A stretch of DNA of 64,000 bases, from positions 560,001 to 624,000 of the forward strand of contig CM049314.1 of the NCBI GenBank assembly GCA_026874595.1, in the 5' to 3' direction. The DNA comes from Sipunculus nudus. Lineage: Eukaryota; Annelida; Sipuncula; Golfingiida; Sipunculidae. This document shows positions 33,590 to 47,399 of this stretch, piece by piece. Numbering within the stretch: position 1 is the stretch's first letter; every line of letters begins with the position of its first letter. Under the pieces are notes generated by a model that worked only from the letters and a program-made list of their open reading frames with translations, was not told the DNA's origin and did no database searches. The position numbers and the translations under genes are program-made.

Positions 33590-34690
33590 GGCAAATTTTT
33601 CCGGTCAATGGTTACCATGGTAACGTATTTTTGGGGGAAATTCAGAAAATTCGAAAATTTCCCTCCAAATTTCTCATTATTCAAGTTAGAGAGGTCTAGT
33701 TTTTTGTATTGCGTAGCATTTAATATGCTCTATGCGAAATTAATGTAAGTCTCGCAAAATCTCGTGCCATTTGTCGTCAAATGAGACTTTTCGAGATTTC
33801 ATTAAATACGATTTACAGGTGGCAGTTTTACAGCTAAGGTTCTGAAAGTGACATATTTTCTGTTGTTCTGTATTATCTCGAACTTGTTTTTTTCATTTTT
33901 TGAAATTAGCCACCAGGGGGCGTGGTACTGGAAACACTGCAACTTACCATTTTTCTGCAATACCAAAAAAAATATTAAACGTGGCACAATGTTTACTGTC
34001 TTATCTGAAACTAGGATCGTCGGCTTATTCCTGCCTACATGTAGCTTTGCGCTGCTGTTACCATGGTAAGCAAGTTTTGGGGTAAAACTTGGCAATCTGA
34101 AAATAATAAGTTTTTTGCTTCTATCTCTGTTAATATTTATACTACAAGTGTCTAGTTTTCTGCATGAGGTAGCATTCCCTTCCCACTAATGCAGTTAATT
34201 GCAAGTCTCGTAGAATCTCGCTCTGTTTTCCGTCAAACGAGAAATTACGAGATTTCACAGAAATGCATATAACTTGGTCACCTTTTCGGCTAAAGAGGAG
34301 CAGTTTTCAGCATTTTGTTGCGTTTTGGGAGCTTAACAAGATAATAACTTATATCTCGCCACATCTCGTACCATCTCCCGCCAAATGAGAATATTCGAGA
34401 ATTCGAACAAATGTCTATATCTCTGTCATTTGAATGCCAGAGATTTTATTTTTCTATTGTTCAAGATTCACTTGACTAGTTTGAAGTGACAAAATTGAAT
34501 ATCTCGTCATATCTCGCATCATTTCTTGTCAAACGAGAACATGGGACCATTCAAAGATACGCCTATAATTCTGTTATTTTAATGCTGAAGACCTTTAGTT
34601 TTCAGCATTCGATAGCGTCTAACACTCTCGGTCACATTATGTGTTTATATTGTAAGTTTCGTCAAATCTGGGATCGTTTTTTCTTCAAAT
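33590..34690 (-). repeat. Degenerate 148-bp monomer region, unit D
   Basis: X-box-like motif at 33611-33624 and a decayed one at 34057-34070 (last base G); CTCF-type core at 33909-33921. Confidence 0.73.
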
Positions 34691-34703
34691 AAAAAAGTAC
34701 ATC

Positions 34704-34895
34704 CTATTGCCGTGACCATAAGTGGCGGCAGTATGTGATAGTAAATGTCGGCAGGGGCATTACACTTGACAGTTGGAGCCGTGTTCTATGGGTGTGCGAT
34801 GGCCCATGAAGAAGACTTCTATTGTGTTGTTATCGTCTTCCTTTGATTGCTGCTTCGTAAGCTTCACAGACCAGCGCCAACCACCTGGTTGCCAT
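34704..34895 (-). pseudogene. Broken copy of the 63-codon frame, unit D
   Basis: The codon AAA after GRR is TAA here, because the plus strand reads GTTATCGTC in place of GTTTTCGTC, which stops the frame about one third of the way in. Confidence 0.35.
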
Positions 34896-35094
34896 GTGTC
34901 CTCAATGTAAACAACCTTTGCTGTTTTCCTTTCCCTAAGATATGTATGGTAGCCTGTTCACTTGTCCTTAGATTGTTTATTGTTGGTGTATTGAAGTAAA
35001 ATAAAATGCCAGGTTTTCCTGCAAATTGATTGTAAATTGAATAAAATCATACAAGAACCAACCAATGTTCTATGACCACTATTTCAGATTTGAG

Positions 35095-36924
35095 ATCAGA
35101 ACAATTGATTTCTGCATAAACCACTATGTCCAGATTTGATAAACTTTAAAGTGGTCTATATTTTTTTCTGAAGAAGTTGAGCTATATGCTTGGAGATGCC
35201 AGCCAGTGGGTGTGAATGGATTGCAATGAAACCCAAGCCAGGTGTTTGTGAAGAGTCTGGTGGAGATGAAGGAGGCCAGAACCTATTTGACTGTGTATAA
35301 GCATAAACTGGCCTGAAATCAGGTTTCTGGGGGAATGAAATTTTTGTTTGTGGGAACAGGGTAATATTTTCTTGTTTCCCTGTATATACACCCTAAACTG
35401 GGCCTAATGACACCAAAACCAGGTTTGTGGGACCATCAGTACAGATTTGAGGGGGAAAAATGGATTTTATCTGTATATCACTATGTTCACTGTGTCCAGA
35501 TTTGGAAATTCAAACTGGTCCTAATTTTTTTTTTTCTGATGGAGTTGAGCCAAATGCTTTGAGATACCAGCCAGTGGGTGTAAATGGATTGCAATGATAC
35601 CAAACCAGGTGTGTGTGTTGAGTTTTGTGGAGATGAGGGGGGCCAGAACCTATCTGACTGTGTATAAGCATAAACTGGCCTGAAATCAGGTTTCTGGGGG
35701 CTTGAAATTCTTGTTTGTGTCAACAGGGTAATATTATCTTGTTTCCCTGTATATACACCTTAAATTGGGCCTAATGACACCTAAACCATGTTTTAGGGAC
35801 CATCATTACAGATTTGAGGTAAAAAAAATGGATTTTCCCTGTATATCACTATGTTCACTGTGTCCAGATTTGGGAATTCAAACTGGCCCTAATTTTTTTT
35901 CTGAGGGAGTTGAGCCAAATGCTTGGTGATGCCAGCCAGTGGGTGTAAATGGATTGCAATGATACCCAAACCAGGAGTGTGTGTTGAGTTTTGTGGATAT
36001 GAAGGGGGCCAGAACCTATTTGACTGTGTATAAGCATAAACTGGCCTGAAATCAGGTTTCTGGGGGCATGAAATTTTTGTTTGTGGGAACAGGGTAATAT
36101 AATCTTGTTTACCTGTATATACACCCTAAACTGGGCCTAATGACACCAAAACTAGGTTTGTGGGACCATCAGTACAGATTTGAGGGGGGGAAATGGATTT
36201 TCTCTGTATATCACTATGTTCACTGTGTCCAGATTTGGAAATTCAAACTGGCCCTAATTTTTTTTCTGAGGGAGTTGAGCCAAATGCTTGGTGATGCCAG
36301 CCAGTGGGTGTAAATGGATTGCAATGATACCCAAACCAGGAGTGTGTGTTGAGTTTTGTGGGGATGAGGAGGGGCCAGAACCTATTTGACTGTGTATAAG
36401 CATAAACTGGCCTGAAATCAGGTTTCTGGGGGCATGAAATTTTTGTTTGTGGGAACAGGGTAATATTATCTTGTTTCCCTGTATATACACACTAAACTGG
36501 GCCTAATGACACCAAAACCAGGTTTGTGGGACCATCAGTACAGATTTGAGGGGAAAAATGGATTTTTTCTGTATATCACTATGTCCACTGTGTCCAGATT
36601 TGGAAATTCAAACTGGCCCTAATTTTTTTTCTGAGGGATTTGAACCAAATGCTTTGAGATTCCAGCCAGTGGGTGTAAATGGATTGCAATGATAGCCAAA
36701 CCAGGTGTGTGTGATGAGTCTGGTAGAGATGAGGTGGTCCAAAACACTATTTGCCTGTGTATAATAAGCCATATACTGTCCTCAGCTGAAATCAGCTTTC
36801 TGGGGGCTTGAAATGTTTGCTGGTGGGAACAAGGTAATATTATCTTGTTATCATGGATATACACCCTAAAATGGGTCTAAGAACACCAAATACATGCATG
36901 TTGGACCATGAGTACAGATTTGAG
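35095..36924 (-). repeat. 365-bp satellite array, unit D
   Basis: Five monomers in reverse orientation. This copy is more diverged from the E/F copies than those are from each other. Confidence 0.92.
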
Positions 36925-37299
36925 GTAACAAATTGTCTGTCTATAAATTAAAAAAAATCAAATATCAAACTGTTATAAACTGTATCAATATATTTAATAA
37001 AATCTCTTTTCATCCAATGAATTGCATCTTATTTTTTTATAAATAAACCATGATATTCAATTACATCCAGTAATAAAAAATAAAAATAAAATGAATAAAA
37101 GTTTTTTTGTTTTTGTTTTTTTTTTTTGGGGGGGGGGGGTGTTTGTGTTTTTTTTTGCAGTAAAATCCAGGCTTCTCTTTGGATCCCGGCGGTGGGGCGA
37201 GGGTACCATGGACACCACACAACATTTGAAAGAACATTTTTTTCTTCTGTTATTGGATGACCAAGTCTCTATGAATTTTTAAAAAAATATTTATTCCGT

Positions 37300-38952
37300 T
37301 ATTCAAGATGACAGTGAAAATGACCCTATTTTTTCAATCATTCACCACTCTTTTCGAGCGTTCATCGAATAAGAAAGAGCCCGTCCCACCGCATTTCCTG
37401 CGAGGGTTCGTTTCTTCAGAGTCCAAACAATCCTACAGGGGCGGGGTTTAGTCCATCTCGTCTTAAATTTGTGTCCGGGGCACGGCAAACATTATGAAAG
37501 CGGACAAAAACTTTCATACGGCTGGTAAATGCGTTTATATGTAAACGCGGGGAATTCCCGGACAATTCACGGAGAGATTTTATATGCAATGATACTTTTA
37601 ATTACACGTTAAAATCATTTAAAATCTACCACTATATTACTCTAAAGACATTTATTCACTGTTAAATTACCGAAATAATAACCAGCGCAAACAATGTGGG
37701 ACGGCCACTAACACCAATCTGAATCACCAGCTAACATTGACTACCGATCTTACATCAGACGAAAACGCTAAACACTATATATTTTTTCAACAGTTTACTG
37801 TGCAAACCGTAACAAAACCATGCAGGATATCAAATTTACAGGTTCTTAAGGAAATATGATACAAAACATAAATTGTACCTTTGCTCACATTTAATAATAT
37901 CATCATGATGAATTCTCCGCGAATTCTCCAGCTGTCCGCGTTATAGATGTATATATATTTATTAATGACAAAAATTGACATACAATTTTATGGATACCCG
38001 TATAATTGCGGTTTTCTGGACCGTCCCAGCCCACAGGTAGGATAATATGGATTCCCGACAATATTCTAATGACCGTTCCCTGAGCTGGAACGGGCTAAGA
38101 AGGTCCCTGTCATTTTTTTAAATTGCCAATTCCCAGGTTTTTCGGATGAAAACTGGCCCAATCCTTCATTCAATCTCCAGCCTCTTCTGGCGTTCCGGGT
38201 ATAAAAAAGAGCCCGTCCCATGCCTATTTAAGCCAGGACTGCATACTCTGGGGTCAAAACAATTCAACTACGGCTTGGGATTACTACCTTTCCTCTTAAA
38301 TTTCCATCGCGCCCGTGTCAAACGTACCGTTTTATTCACAAACGTGCGGCAGGCGCCAAAAAATTTGACAGCACCCCTCTCTCATGCCAGAATATATTTT
38401 TATATATCAAGTCCTAACCCACCACGGAACTAGGGCCTCAAATTTTTTTATCTTATTACTTACCACTTCAGACTCCTTAAAAGTCTCTCCTTTTTTAACC
38501 AAAGATTCCAATTTTTAAAATATATTAAATTTCACATTACAGATAACCTACACCAAGGGGACATTACAGTTAATCCGTGATGGGCAGGACTTCTTGGAAT
38601 TTTATAATTCCCGGACGCAGGCTGACCGACTGCCTTTTTTCTTCAAGGACAGCCCTAATTTAAGCCATCATCAGACTTGAAGATGTCCTCAGGCCGACCT
38701 ATATGTCCAGGAATGAAAGGTCACGTCTCTGTTACCTAGAGGTCGGGTCTCTGTCTAACACGAACGCGGCTGCGCTTGCGTTTCGGCATTCTGGACGTTC
38801 AACTCTTCAAGTTTCATTTTCATCGCTTTTTCTTATTTCCAGCACTCAAGAATAGAAGAAGTATTCAGTTGGATTTGTATTATTTTTTATTTCTGTCAAA
38901 AATGGATTGTCCTGTACAGGATAGCTACTAATAATAACACTAATAATGTGTC

Positions 38953-39024
<72 letters not shown>

Positions 39025-39210
39025 CTCCTCTTTGACTTTTGAAAATCAGCAAGACCTTATTCATATGTGCTACTGTTTCCCCCATGATAGAGGTTTTTCA
39101 TTTGATCAGATCCGAATGTTCCCTGTCTGTCTGTCTGCCTAGTAACTGTCCATCTATTTCGCTGTCTTATTTCCGGTCACTTCCGGCAAGCGCGTGACCT
39201 CAGGTCATCT
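37300..39210 (+). repeat. Promoter-like module, D/E junction
   Basis: This copy is complete, with both AAGAGCCCGTCCCA segments (near 37375 and 38208), the GC box near 37437 and a 74-base TGTC tract (38950-39023). Confidence 0.6.
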
Positions 39211-39614
39211 AGTCTGTCTGTCTGTTTGTTTGTCTGCACTCTCCTGGCCACAATTTTGCCACAATCACCTTAAAACTTTCAGAGATGATGGAGAATTAAA
39301 TTTCTAGGTGCCCTATTGTTTTTGGTTAAAATAGGTCAAAGGTCAAGGTCAAGGTCGTCAAAAATTCTCAAAACGGTTTTTTCTTCATATCTTTGTGACT
39401 ATTAGTCGTATCTACTTCAACAATAGCTCATTTTAATCGTCATTCCAAGGCCTGTCATCTGGTGTGTAGCAGACTCAAATTTGCCGTAACCATGGTTACA
39501 AATTTTGGGGGAATAGTCATGATATTCGAATATAAGGGGTCTTATTTTTCTAACTTTGTCAGTTTTAAAGCTAGTGTGATCTAGTTTTTTGCATCAGGTA
39601 GCATTCAACTAGTA

Positions 39615-40965
39615 CTACAAGATTTTGTTACAAGTTTTGCAGTATCTCGTAAAATATCTCGTGAATAGAGATATTTCGAGATTTCATTCATCTTGCGCCA
39701 AAGGCCACATTATTGCAGGAATCTTTCTGAAACTGACATATTATAAGTCCTACACTAGTATCTTGAAATTATTTTTTCATTTTTTGAATAGGGCCGCTAG
39801 GGGGGCGCTGGATGCGAACCTCCCGAACATATCATATTTTGGCCATATCTCCAAAATTATAAGCCTCAATTACATAAACTATAGCTTATTTTCTTCCTTT
39901 GAGTTTTCTCCATAACCTAGTGTAGTCATGTGGTCACAATTTTGTGACACTTTGTCAGTGTGTCTGTCTGTTTGTCAGTTGTCCTCAAATTCGCCTGCTT
40001 GCTATTGCTCCTCACATATAGCATTCTAAAGGGCACAGTTTTGAAAGAATCCTTTTGAAACTATTACATCTTAAGTCTTACACTAATATCTCGAAACCAA
40101 TTTTTCATATTCCGGATTTGGCCGCTAGGGGGCGCTGAACTCGAACCTCTCCCAACATATCATGCTTTGGCAATATCTCCAAAACTATAAACCTCAGTTA
40201 CATAAACTGTAGTTTTTTTTCTTCCTTTGAGTCTTCTCCATAACCTGGAGTAGTCATCTGGACTCAATTTTGAGTCACTTTGTCAGTGTTTTCGTCTGTT
40301 TGTCAGTTGTCCTCAAATTCGCCTGCTTGTTGGCTCTTGCGTCTCACATATAGCATTCTGTAGGCCACAGTTTTGACGGAATCCTTTTGAAACTAATACA
40401 TCTTATGTCTTACACTAATATCTAGAAATTAATTTTTCATTTTCCGGATATGGCCACTAGTGGGCGCTGCACACGACCCCCACACACATACCATTGTATT
40501 GGCCATATCTCTACACCCAAAGCCTCAGTTACATAAACTATAGCTTATTTTCTTCCTTTGAGTCTTCTCCATAACCTGATTAAGGCATCTGGTTTCAATC
40601 TTCTGTCACTTTGTCAGTGTGTCCACCTGTTTGTCCGTTATCCTCAAAGTCGCCTGCTTGCTGGTTCTTACGCCTTACATATAGCATTCTACAGGCCACA
40701 GCTTTGACGGAATCCTTTTGAAACTGGGACATCTCATGGTATACACTAATAATACGAAACGCATTTGTCGTCTTCGGAATATGTCTGCTAGAGGGCGCTA
40801 CAGTCGAGCCTCCCTAGTATATCATTAATTCGCCATACCTCCAAAATTATAAATCTAAATTACATAAATTATAACTCATTTTCTTCCTTTGAATCTTTTC
40901 AATCACCAGGTTATGTCATCTGGTGTCAATCTTGTCTCACAAAGTCCGTATGTCTGTCTGTTCGT
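39615..40965 (+). repeat. Four 330-bp tandem repeats, each with a CTCF-type core (unit E)
   Basis: Near-identical copy of the unit D segment, with cores at 39793-39810 (six Gs), 40121-40137, 40453-40469 and about 40783-40800. Confidence 0.85.
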
Positions 40966-41549
40966 CTTTTGTTGTCAGCTTTGTCTGCTTGCCTGTTTTT
41001 TTGTCTCATATGTCATTCTACGGGCCACATATTCTCAGCAATGTCCCTGAGAGTCATTCCATTAATAGAAAACCGACAATATGTTCTGTCTGTCCGTCTG
41101 TGTTTCACTTCCGATTTCCGGCAAGCGTTCGACCTATGGTCGTCTAGTTTGTTGCTTGCCGGAATCAAAGATTTCGGCAAGCATATTGCTCAGTTGCGTA
41201 TGTCTGTTTGTCTGTCTGCATCTATTTCGCTGTCTTATTTCCGGTCACTTCCGGCAAGCGTTCGACCTCAGGTCGTCTAGTTTGTTTGTTTGTCTGTCTG
41301 TTTGTCTGTATGTACACGCGCTAGAGGCCACAGTTTTTAAGCAATCGCTCTGAAACTTATACATAAACTGTAAGATCTGTTCTCCTCGGAGCCTATTGTT
41401 TTTGGTGATGATCGGTCAAAGGTCAAGGTCAGGGTCACCAAAAAACCTAAAATCTTTATTTTCTTCATATCTTCGTCAATAATAATCGTAGCCGCATAAT
41501 CTGTAGCTCATTTTATTCCTCACTATGTTAGCTTTCCAAGTGCTGGCAA

Positions 41550-42645
41550 ATTTTTCTGGTCAATTGTTACCATGGTAACGTATTTTGGGGGGAAAATCAG
41601 AAAATTCGAAAATTTCACTCCAAATTTCTCATTTTTTAAGTTAGGGAGGTCTAGTTTTTTGCATTGTGTAGCATTTAATATGCTCTATGGAAAATTAACG
41701 GAAGTCTCGCAAAATCTCGTGCCATTTGTCGTCAAATGAGACTTTTCAAGATTTCATTAAATACGATTTACAGGTGGCAGTTTTACAGCTAAGGTTCTGA
41801 AAGTGACATATTTTCTGTTGTTCTGTATTATCTCGAACTTGTTTTTTCATTTTTCGGAAATAGCCACCAGGGGGGCGTGGTACTGGAAACACTGCAACTT
41901 AGCATTTTTCTGCAATACCAAAAAAAAATATTAAACGTGGCACAATGTTTACTGTCTTATCTGAAACTAGGATCGTCGGCTTATTCCTGCGTACATGTAG
42001 CTTTGCGCTGCTGTTACCATGGTAACCAAATTTTGGGGTAAAACTTGGCAATCTGAAAATAATAAGTTTTTTGCTTCTATCTCTGTTAATATTTATACTA
42101 CAAGTGTCTAGTTTTCTGCATGAGGTAGCATTCCCTTGCCACTAATGCAGTTAATTGCAAGTCTCGTAGAATCTCGCTCTGTTTTCCGTCAAACGAGAAA
42201 TTACGAGATTTCACAGAAATGCATATAACTTGGTCACCTTTTCGGCTAAAGAGGAGCAGTTTTTCAGCATTTTGTTGCGTTTTGGGAGCTTAACAAGATA
42301 ATAACTTATATCTCGCCACATCTCGTACCATCTCCCGCCAAACGAGAATATTCGAGAATTCGAACAAATGTCTTTATCTCTGTCATTTGAATGCCAGAGA
42401 TTTTATTTTTCTATTGTTCAAGATTCACTTGACTAGTTTGAAGTGACAAAATTGAATATCTCGTCATATCTCGCATCATTTCTTGTCAAACGAGAACATG
42501 GGACCATTCAAAGATACGCCTTTAATTCTGTTATTTTAATGCTGAAGACCTTTAGTTTTCAGCATTCGATAGCGTCTAACACTCTCGGTCACATTATGTG
42601 TTTATATTGTAAGTTTCGTCAAATCTGGGATCGTTTTTTCTTCAA
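41550..42645 (-). repeat. Degenerate 148-bp monomer region, unit E
   Basis: X-box-like motifs at 41566-41579 and 42013-42026. The CTCF-type core at 41863-41876 has six Gs in place of five, which could be a sequencing error in the homopolymer. Confidence 0.73.
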
Positions 42646-43051
42646 ATAAAAAAGTACATCCTATTGCCGTGACCATAAGTGGCGGCAGTATGTGATAGTA
42701 AATGTCGGCAGGGGCATTACACTTGACAGTTGGAGCCGTGTTCTATGGGTGTGCGATGGCCCATGAAGAAGACTTCTATTGTGTTGTTTTCGTCTTCCTT
42801 TGATTGCTGCTTCGTAAGCTTCACAGACCAGCGCCAACCACCTGGTTGCCATGTGTCCTCAATGTAAACAACCTTTGCTGTTTTCCTTTCCCTAAGATAT
42901 GTATGGTAGCCTGTTCACTTGTCCTTAGATTGTTTATTGTTGGTGTATTGAAGTAAAATAAAATGCCAGGTTTTCCTGCATATTGATTGTAAATTGAATA
43001 AAATCATACAATAACCAACCAATGTTCTATGACCACTATTTCAGATTTGAG

Positions 43052-44878
43052 ATCAGAACAATTGATTTCTGCATAAACCACTATGACCAGATTTGATCAA
43101 CTTTAAAGTGGTCTATATTTTTTTCTGAAGAAGTTGAGCTATATGCTTGGAGATGCCAGCCAGTGGGTGTGAATGGATTGCAATGAAACCCAAGCCAGGT
43201 GTTTGTGAAGAGTCTGGTGGAGATGAAGGGGGCCAAAACCTATTTGACTGTGTATAAGCATAAACTGGCCTGAAATCAGGTTTCTGGGGGCATGAAATTT
43301 TTGTTTGTGGGAACAGGGTAATATTTTCTTGTTTCCCTGTATATACACACTAAACTGGGCCTAATGACACCAAAACCAGGTTTGTGGGACCATCAGTACG
43401 GATTTGAGGGGGGAAAATGGATTTTATCTGTATATCACTATGTTCACTGTGTCCAGATTTGGAAATTCAAACTGGTCCTAATTTTTTTTCTGATGGAGTT
43501 GAGCCAAATGCTTTGAGATACCAGCCAGTGGGTGTAAATGGATTGCAATGATACCCAAACCAGGAGTGTGTGTTGAGTTTTGTGGAGATGAGGGGGGCCA
43601 GAACCTATCTGACTGTGTATAAGCATAAACTGGCCTGAAATCAGGTTTCTGGGGGCTTGAAATTCTTGTTTGTGTCAACAGGGTAATATTATCTTGTTTC
43701 CCTTTATATACACCTTGAATTGGGCCTAATGACACCTAAACCATGCTTTAGGGACCATCATTACAGATTTGAGGTAAATAAAATGGATTTTCCCTGTATA
43801 TCACTATGTTCACTGTGTCCAGATTTGGGAATTCAAACTGGCCCTAATTTTTTTTCTGAGGGAGTTGAGCCAAATGCTTGGTGATGCCAGCCAGTGGGTG
43901 TAAATGGATTGCAATGATACCCAAACCAGGAGTGTGTGTTGAGTTTTGTGGATATGAAGGGGGCCAGAACCTATTTGACTGTGTATAAGCATAAACTGGC
44001 CTGAAATCAGGTTTCTGGGGGCATGAAATTTTTGTTTGTGGGAACAGGGTAATATTTTCTTGTTTCCCTGTATATACACCCTAACTGGGCCTAATGACAC
44101 CAAAACCAGGTTTGTGGGACCATCAGTACAGATTTGAGGGGGGAAAATGGATTTTCTCTGTATATCACTATGTTCACTGTGTCCAGATTTGGAAATTCAA
44201 ACTGGCCCTAATTTTTTTTCTGAGGGAGTTGAGCCAAATGCTTGGTGATGCCAGCCAGTGGGTGTAAATGGATTGCAATGATACCCAAACCAGGAGTGTG
44301 TGTTGAGTTTTGTGGGGATGAGGGGGGCCAGAACCTATTTGACTGTGTATAAGCATAAACTGGCCTGAAATCAGGTTTCTGGGGGCATGAAATTTTTGTT
44401 TGTGGGAACAGGGTAATATTATCTTGTTTCCCTGTATATACACACTAAACTGGGCCTAATGACACCAAAACCAGGTTTGTGGGACCATCAGTACAGATTT
44501 GAGGGGAAAAAATGGATTTTTTCTGTATATCACTATGTCCACTGTGTCCAGATTTGGAAATTCAAACTGGCCCTAATTTTTTTTCTGAGGGATTTGAACC
44601 AAATGCTTTGAGATTCCAGCCAGTGGGTGTAAATGGATTGCAATGATAGCCAAACCAGGTGTGTGTGATGAGTCTGGTGGAAATGAGGTGGTCCAAAACA
44701 CTATTTGCCTGTGTATAATAAGCCATATACTGTCCTCAGCTGAAATCAGCTTTCTGGGGGCTTGAAATGTTTGCTGGTGGGAACAAGGTAATATTATCTT
44801 GTTATCATGGATATACACCCTAAAATGGGTCTAAGAACACCAAATACATGCATGTTGGACCATGAGTACAGATTTGAG
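43052..44878 (-). repeat. 365-bp satellite array, unit E
   Basis: Five monomers carrying the private ACGGATTT variant at 43396, shared with unit F. Confidence 0.92.
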
Positions 44879-45259
44879 GTAACAAATTGTCTGTCTATAA
44901 ATTAAAAAAAATCAAATATCAAACTGTTATAAACATGTATCAATATATTTAATAAAATCTCTTTTCATCCAATGAATTGCATCTTATTTTTTTATAAATA
45001 AACCATGATATTCAATTACATCCAGTAATAAAAAATAAAAATAAAATGAATAAAAGTTTTTTTGTTTTTGTTTTTGTTTTTTTTTGGGGGGGGGAGTGTT
45101 TGTGTTTTTTTTTTGCAGTAAAATCCAGGCTTCTCTTTGGATCCCGGCGGTGGGCGAGGGTACAATGGACACCACACAACATTTGAAAGAACATTTTTTT
45201 CTGCTGTTATTGGATGACCAAGTCTCTATGAATTTAAAAAAAAATATTTTTTCCGTTAT

Positions 45260-47130
45260 TCAAGATGACAGTGAAAATGACCCTATTTTTTCAATCATTC
45301 ACCACTCTTTTCGAGCGTTCATCGAATAAGAAAGAGCCCGTCCCACCGCATTTCCTGCGAGGGTTCGTTTCTTCAGAGTCCAAACAATCCTACAGGGGCG
45401 GGGTTTAGTCCATCTCGTCTTAAATTTGTGTCCGGGGCACGGCAAACATTATGAAAGCGGACAAAAACTTTCATACGGCTGGTAAATGCGTTTATATGTA
45501 AACGCGGGGAATTCCCGGACAATTCACGGAGAGATTTTATATGCAATGATACTTTTAATTATACGTTAAAATCATTTAAAATCTACCACTATATTACTCT
45601 AAAGACATTTATTCACTGTTAAATTACCGAAATAATAACCAGCGCAAACAATGTGGGACTGCCACTAACACCAATCTGGATCACCAGCTAACATTGACTG
45701 ACTACCGATCTTACATCAGACGAAAACGCTAAACACTATAAATTTTTTCAACAGTTTACTGTGCAAACCGTAACAAAACCATGCAGGATATCAAATTTAC
45801 AGGTTCTTAAGGAAATATGATACAAAACATAAATTGTACCTTTGCTTACATTTAATAATATCATCATGATGAATTCTCCGCGAATTCTCCGGCTGTCCGC
45901 GTTATAGATGTATATGTATTTATTAATGACAAAAATTGACATACAATTTTATGGATACCCGTATAATTGCGGTTTTCTGGACCGTCCCAGCCCACAGGTA
46001 GGATAATATGGATTCCCGACAATATTCTAATGACCGTTCCCTGAGCTGGAACGGGCTAAGAAGGTCCCTGTCATTTTTTTAATTGTCAATTCCCAGGTTT
46101 TTCGGATAAAAAAATGGCCCAATCCTTCATTCAATCTCCAGCCTCTTCTGGCGTTCCGGGTTTAAAAAAGAGCCCGTCCCATGCCTATTTCAGCTAGGAC
46201 TGCAAACTCTGGGGTCAAAACAACTCAACTACGGCTTGGGATTACTACCTTTCCTCTTAAATTTCCATCGCGCCCGTGTCAAGTGTACCGTTTTATTCAC
46301 AAACGTGCGGCAGGCGCCAAAAAATTTGACAGCACCCCTCTCTCAAGCCAGAATAATTTTTATATATCAAGTCCTAACCCACCACGGAACTAGGGCCTCA
46401 AATTTTTTTATCTTATTACTTACCACTTCAGACTCCTTAAAAGTCTCTCCTTTTTTAACCAAAGATTCCAATTTTTAAAATATATTAAATTTCACATTAC
46501 AGATAACCTACACCAAGGGGACATTACAGTTAATCCGTGATGGGCAGGACTTCTTGGAATTTTATAATTCCCGGACGCAGGCTGACCGACTGCCTTTTTT
46601 CTTCAAGGACAGCCCTAATTTAAGCCATCATCAGACTTGAAGATGTCCTCAGGCCGACCTATTTGTCCAGGAATGAAAGGTCACGTCTCCCTTACCCAGA
46701 GGTTGGGTCTCTGTCTAACACGAACGCGGCTTCGCTTGCATTTCGGCATTCTGGACGTTCAACTCTTCAAGTTTCATTTTCAGTGCTTTTCTTATTTCCA
46801 GCACTCAAGAATAGGAGAACTGCCAAGGATTCAGTTGGACTTCCTTTATTTTTATTTCTTTCCAAAAATGGATTATCCTGTATAGGATGGCTACTAATAA
46901 TAACACTATTAATGTCTCTCTATCCGTCTCTCTGTCTGTCTCTCTGTCTACTCCTCTTTGACTTTTGAAAATCAGCAAGACCTTATTCATATGTGCTACT
47001 GTTTTCCCCATGATAGAGGTTTTTCATTTGATCAGATCCAAATGTTCCCTGTCTGTCTGCCTAGTAACTGTCCATCTATTTCGCTGTCTTATTTCCGGTC
47101 ACTTCCGGCAAGCGTTCGACCTCAGGTCGT
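45260..47130 (+). repeat. Promoter-like module, E/F junction
   Basis: This complete copy is of the TTTAAAA type, with a short TCTC/TGTC tract (46913-46950) in place of the long TGTC tract. Confidence 0.6.
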
Positions 47131-47399
47131 CTAGTTTGTTTGTTTGTCTGTCTGTTTGTCTGTATGTACACGCGCTAGAGGCCACAGTTTTTAAGCAATC
47201 GCTCTGAAACTTATACATAAACTGTAAGATCTGTTCTCCTCGGAGCCTATTGTTTTTGGTGATGATCGGTCAAAGGTCAAGGTCAGGGTCACCAAAAAAC
47301 CTAAAATCTTTATTTTCTTCATATCTTCGTCAATAATAATCGTAGCCGCATAATCTGTAGCTCATTTTATTCCTCACTATGTTAGCTTTCCAAGTGCTG

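Larger units (their letters stand above)
29865..37829 (-). repeat. Long tandem repeat, unit D (about 7.96 kb, minus orientation)
   Basis: Read along the plus strand, it holds the end of the promoter-like module, a 74-base TGTC microsatellite (30985-31058), hairpin (31230-31247), TGACCT-type cluster (31368-31390), four 330-bp repeats with CTCF-like cores (31650-33000), hairpins and microsatellites (33130-33350), degenerate 148-bp region (33590-34690), 63-codon frame (broken), 365-bp array (35095-36924), G/T tract (37110-37160) and the next promoter-like module. The fourfold 330-bp segment is absent from A-C and F-H. The marker TCAAATTTACAGG recurs 7965 bases later. Confidence 0.93.
37830..45790 (-). 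repeat. Long tandem repeat, unit E (about 7.96 kb, minus orientation, chimeric)
   Basis: The first 3.4 kb match unit D almost base for base, including the fourfold 330-bp segment. From 41219 on the sequence matches unit F instead, with a shift near 5852. The switch falls at a TGTC microsatellite (41211-41218). Confidence 0.93.
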
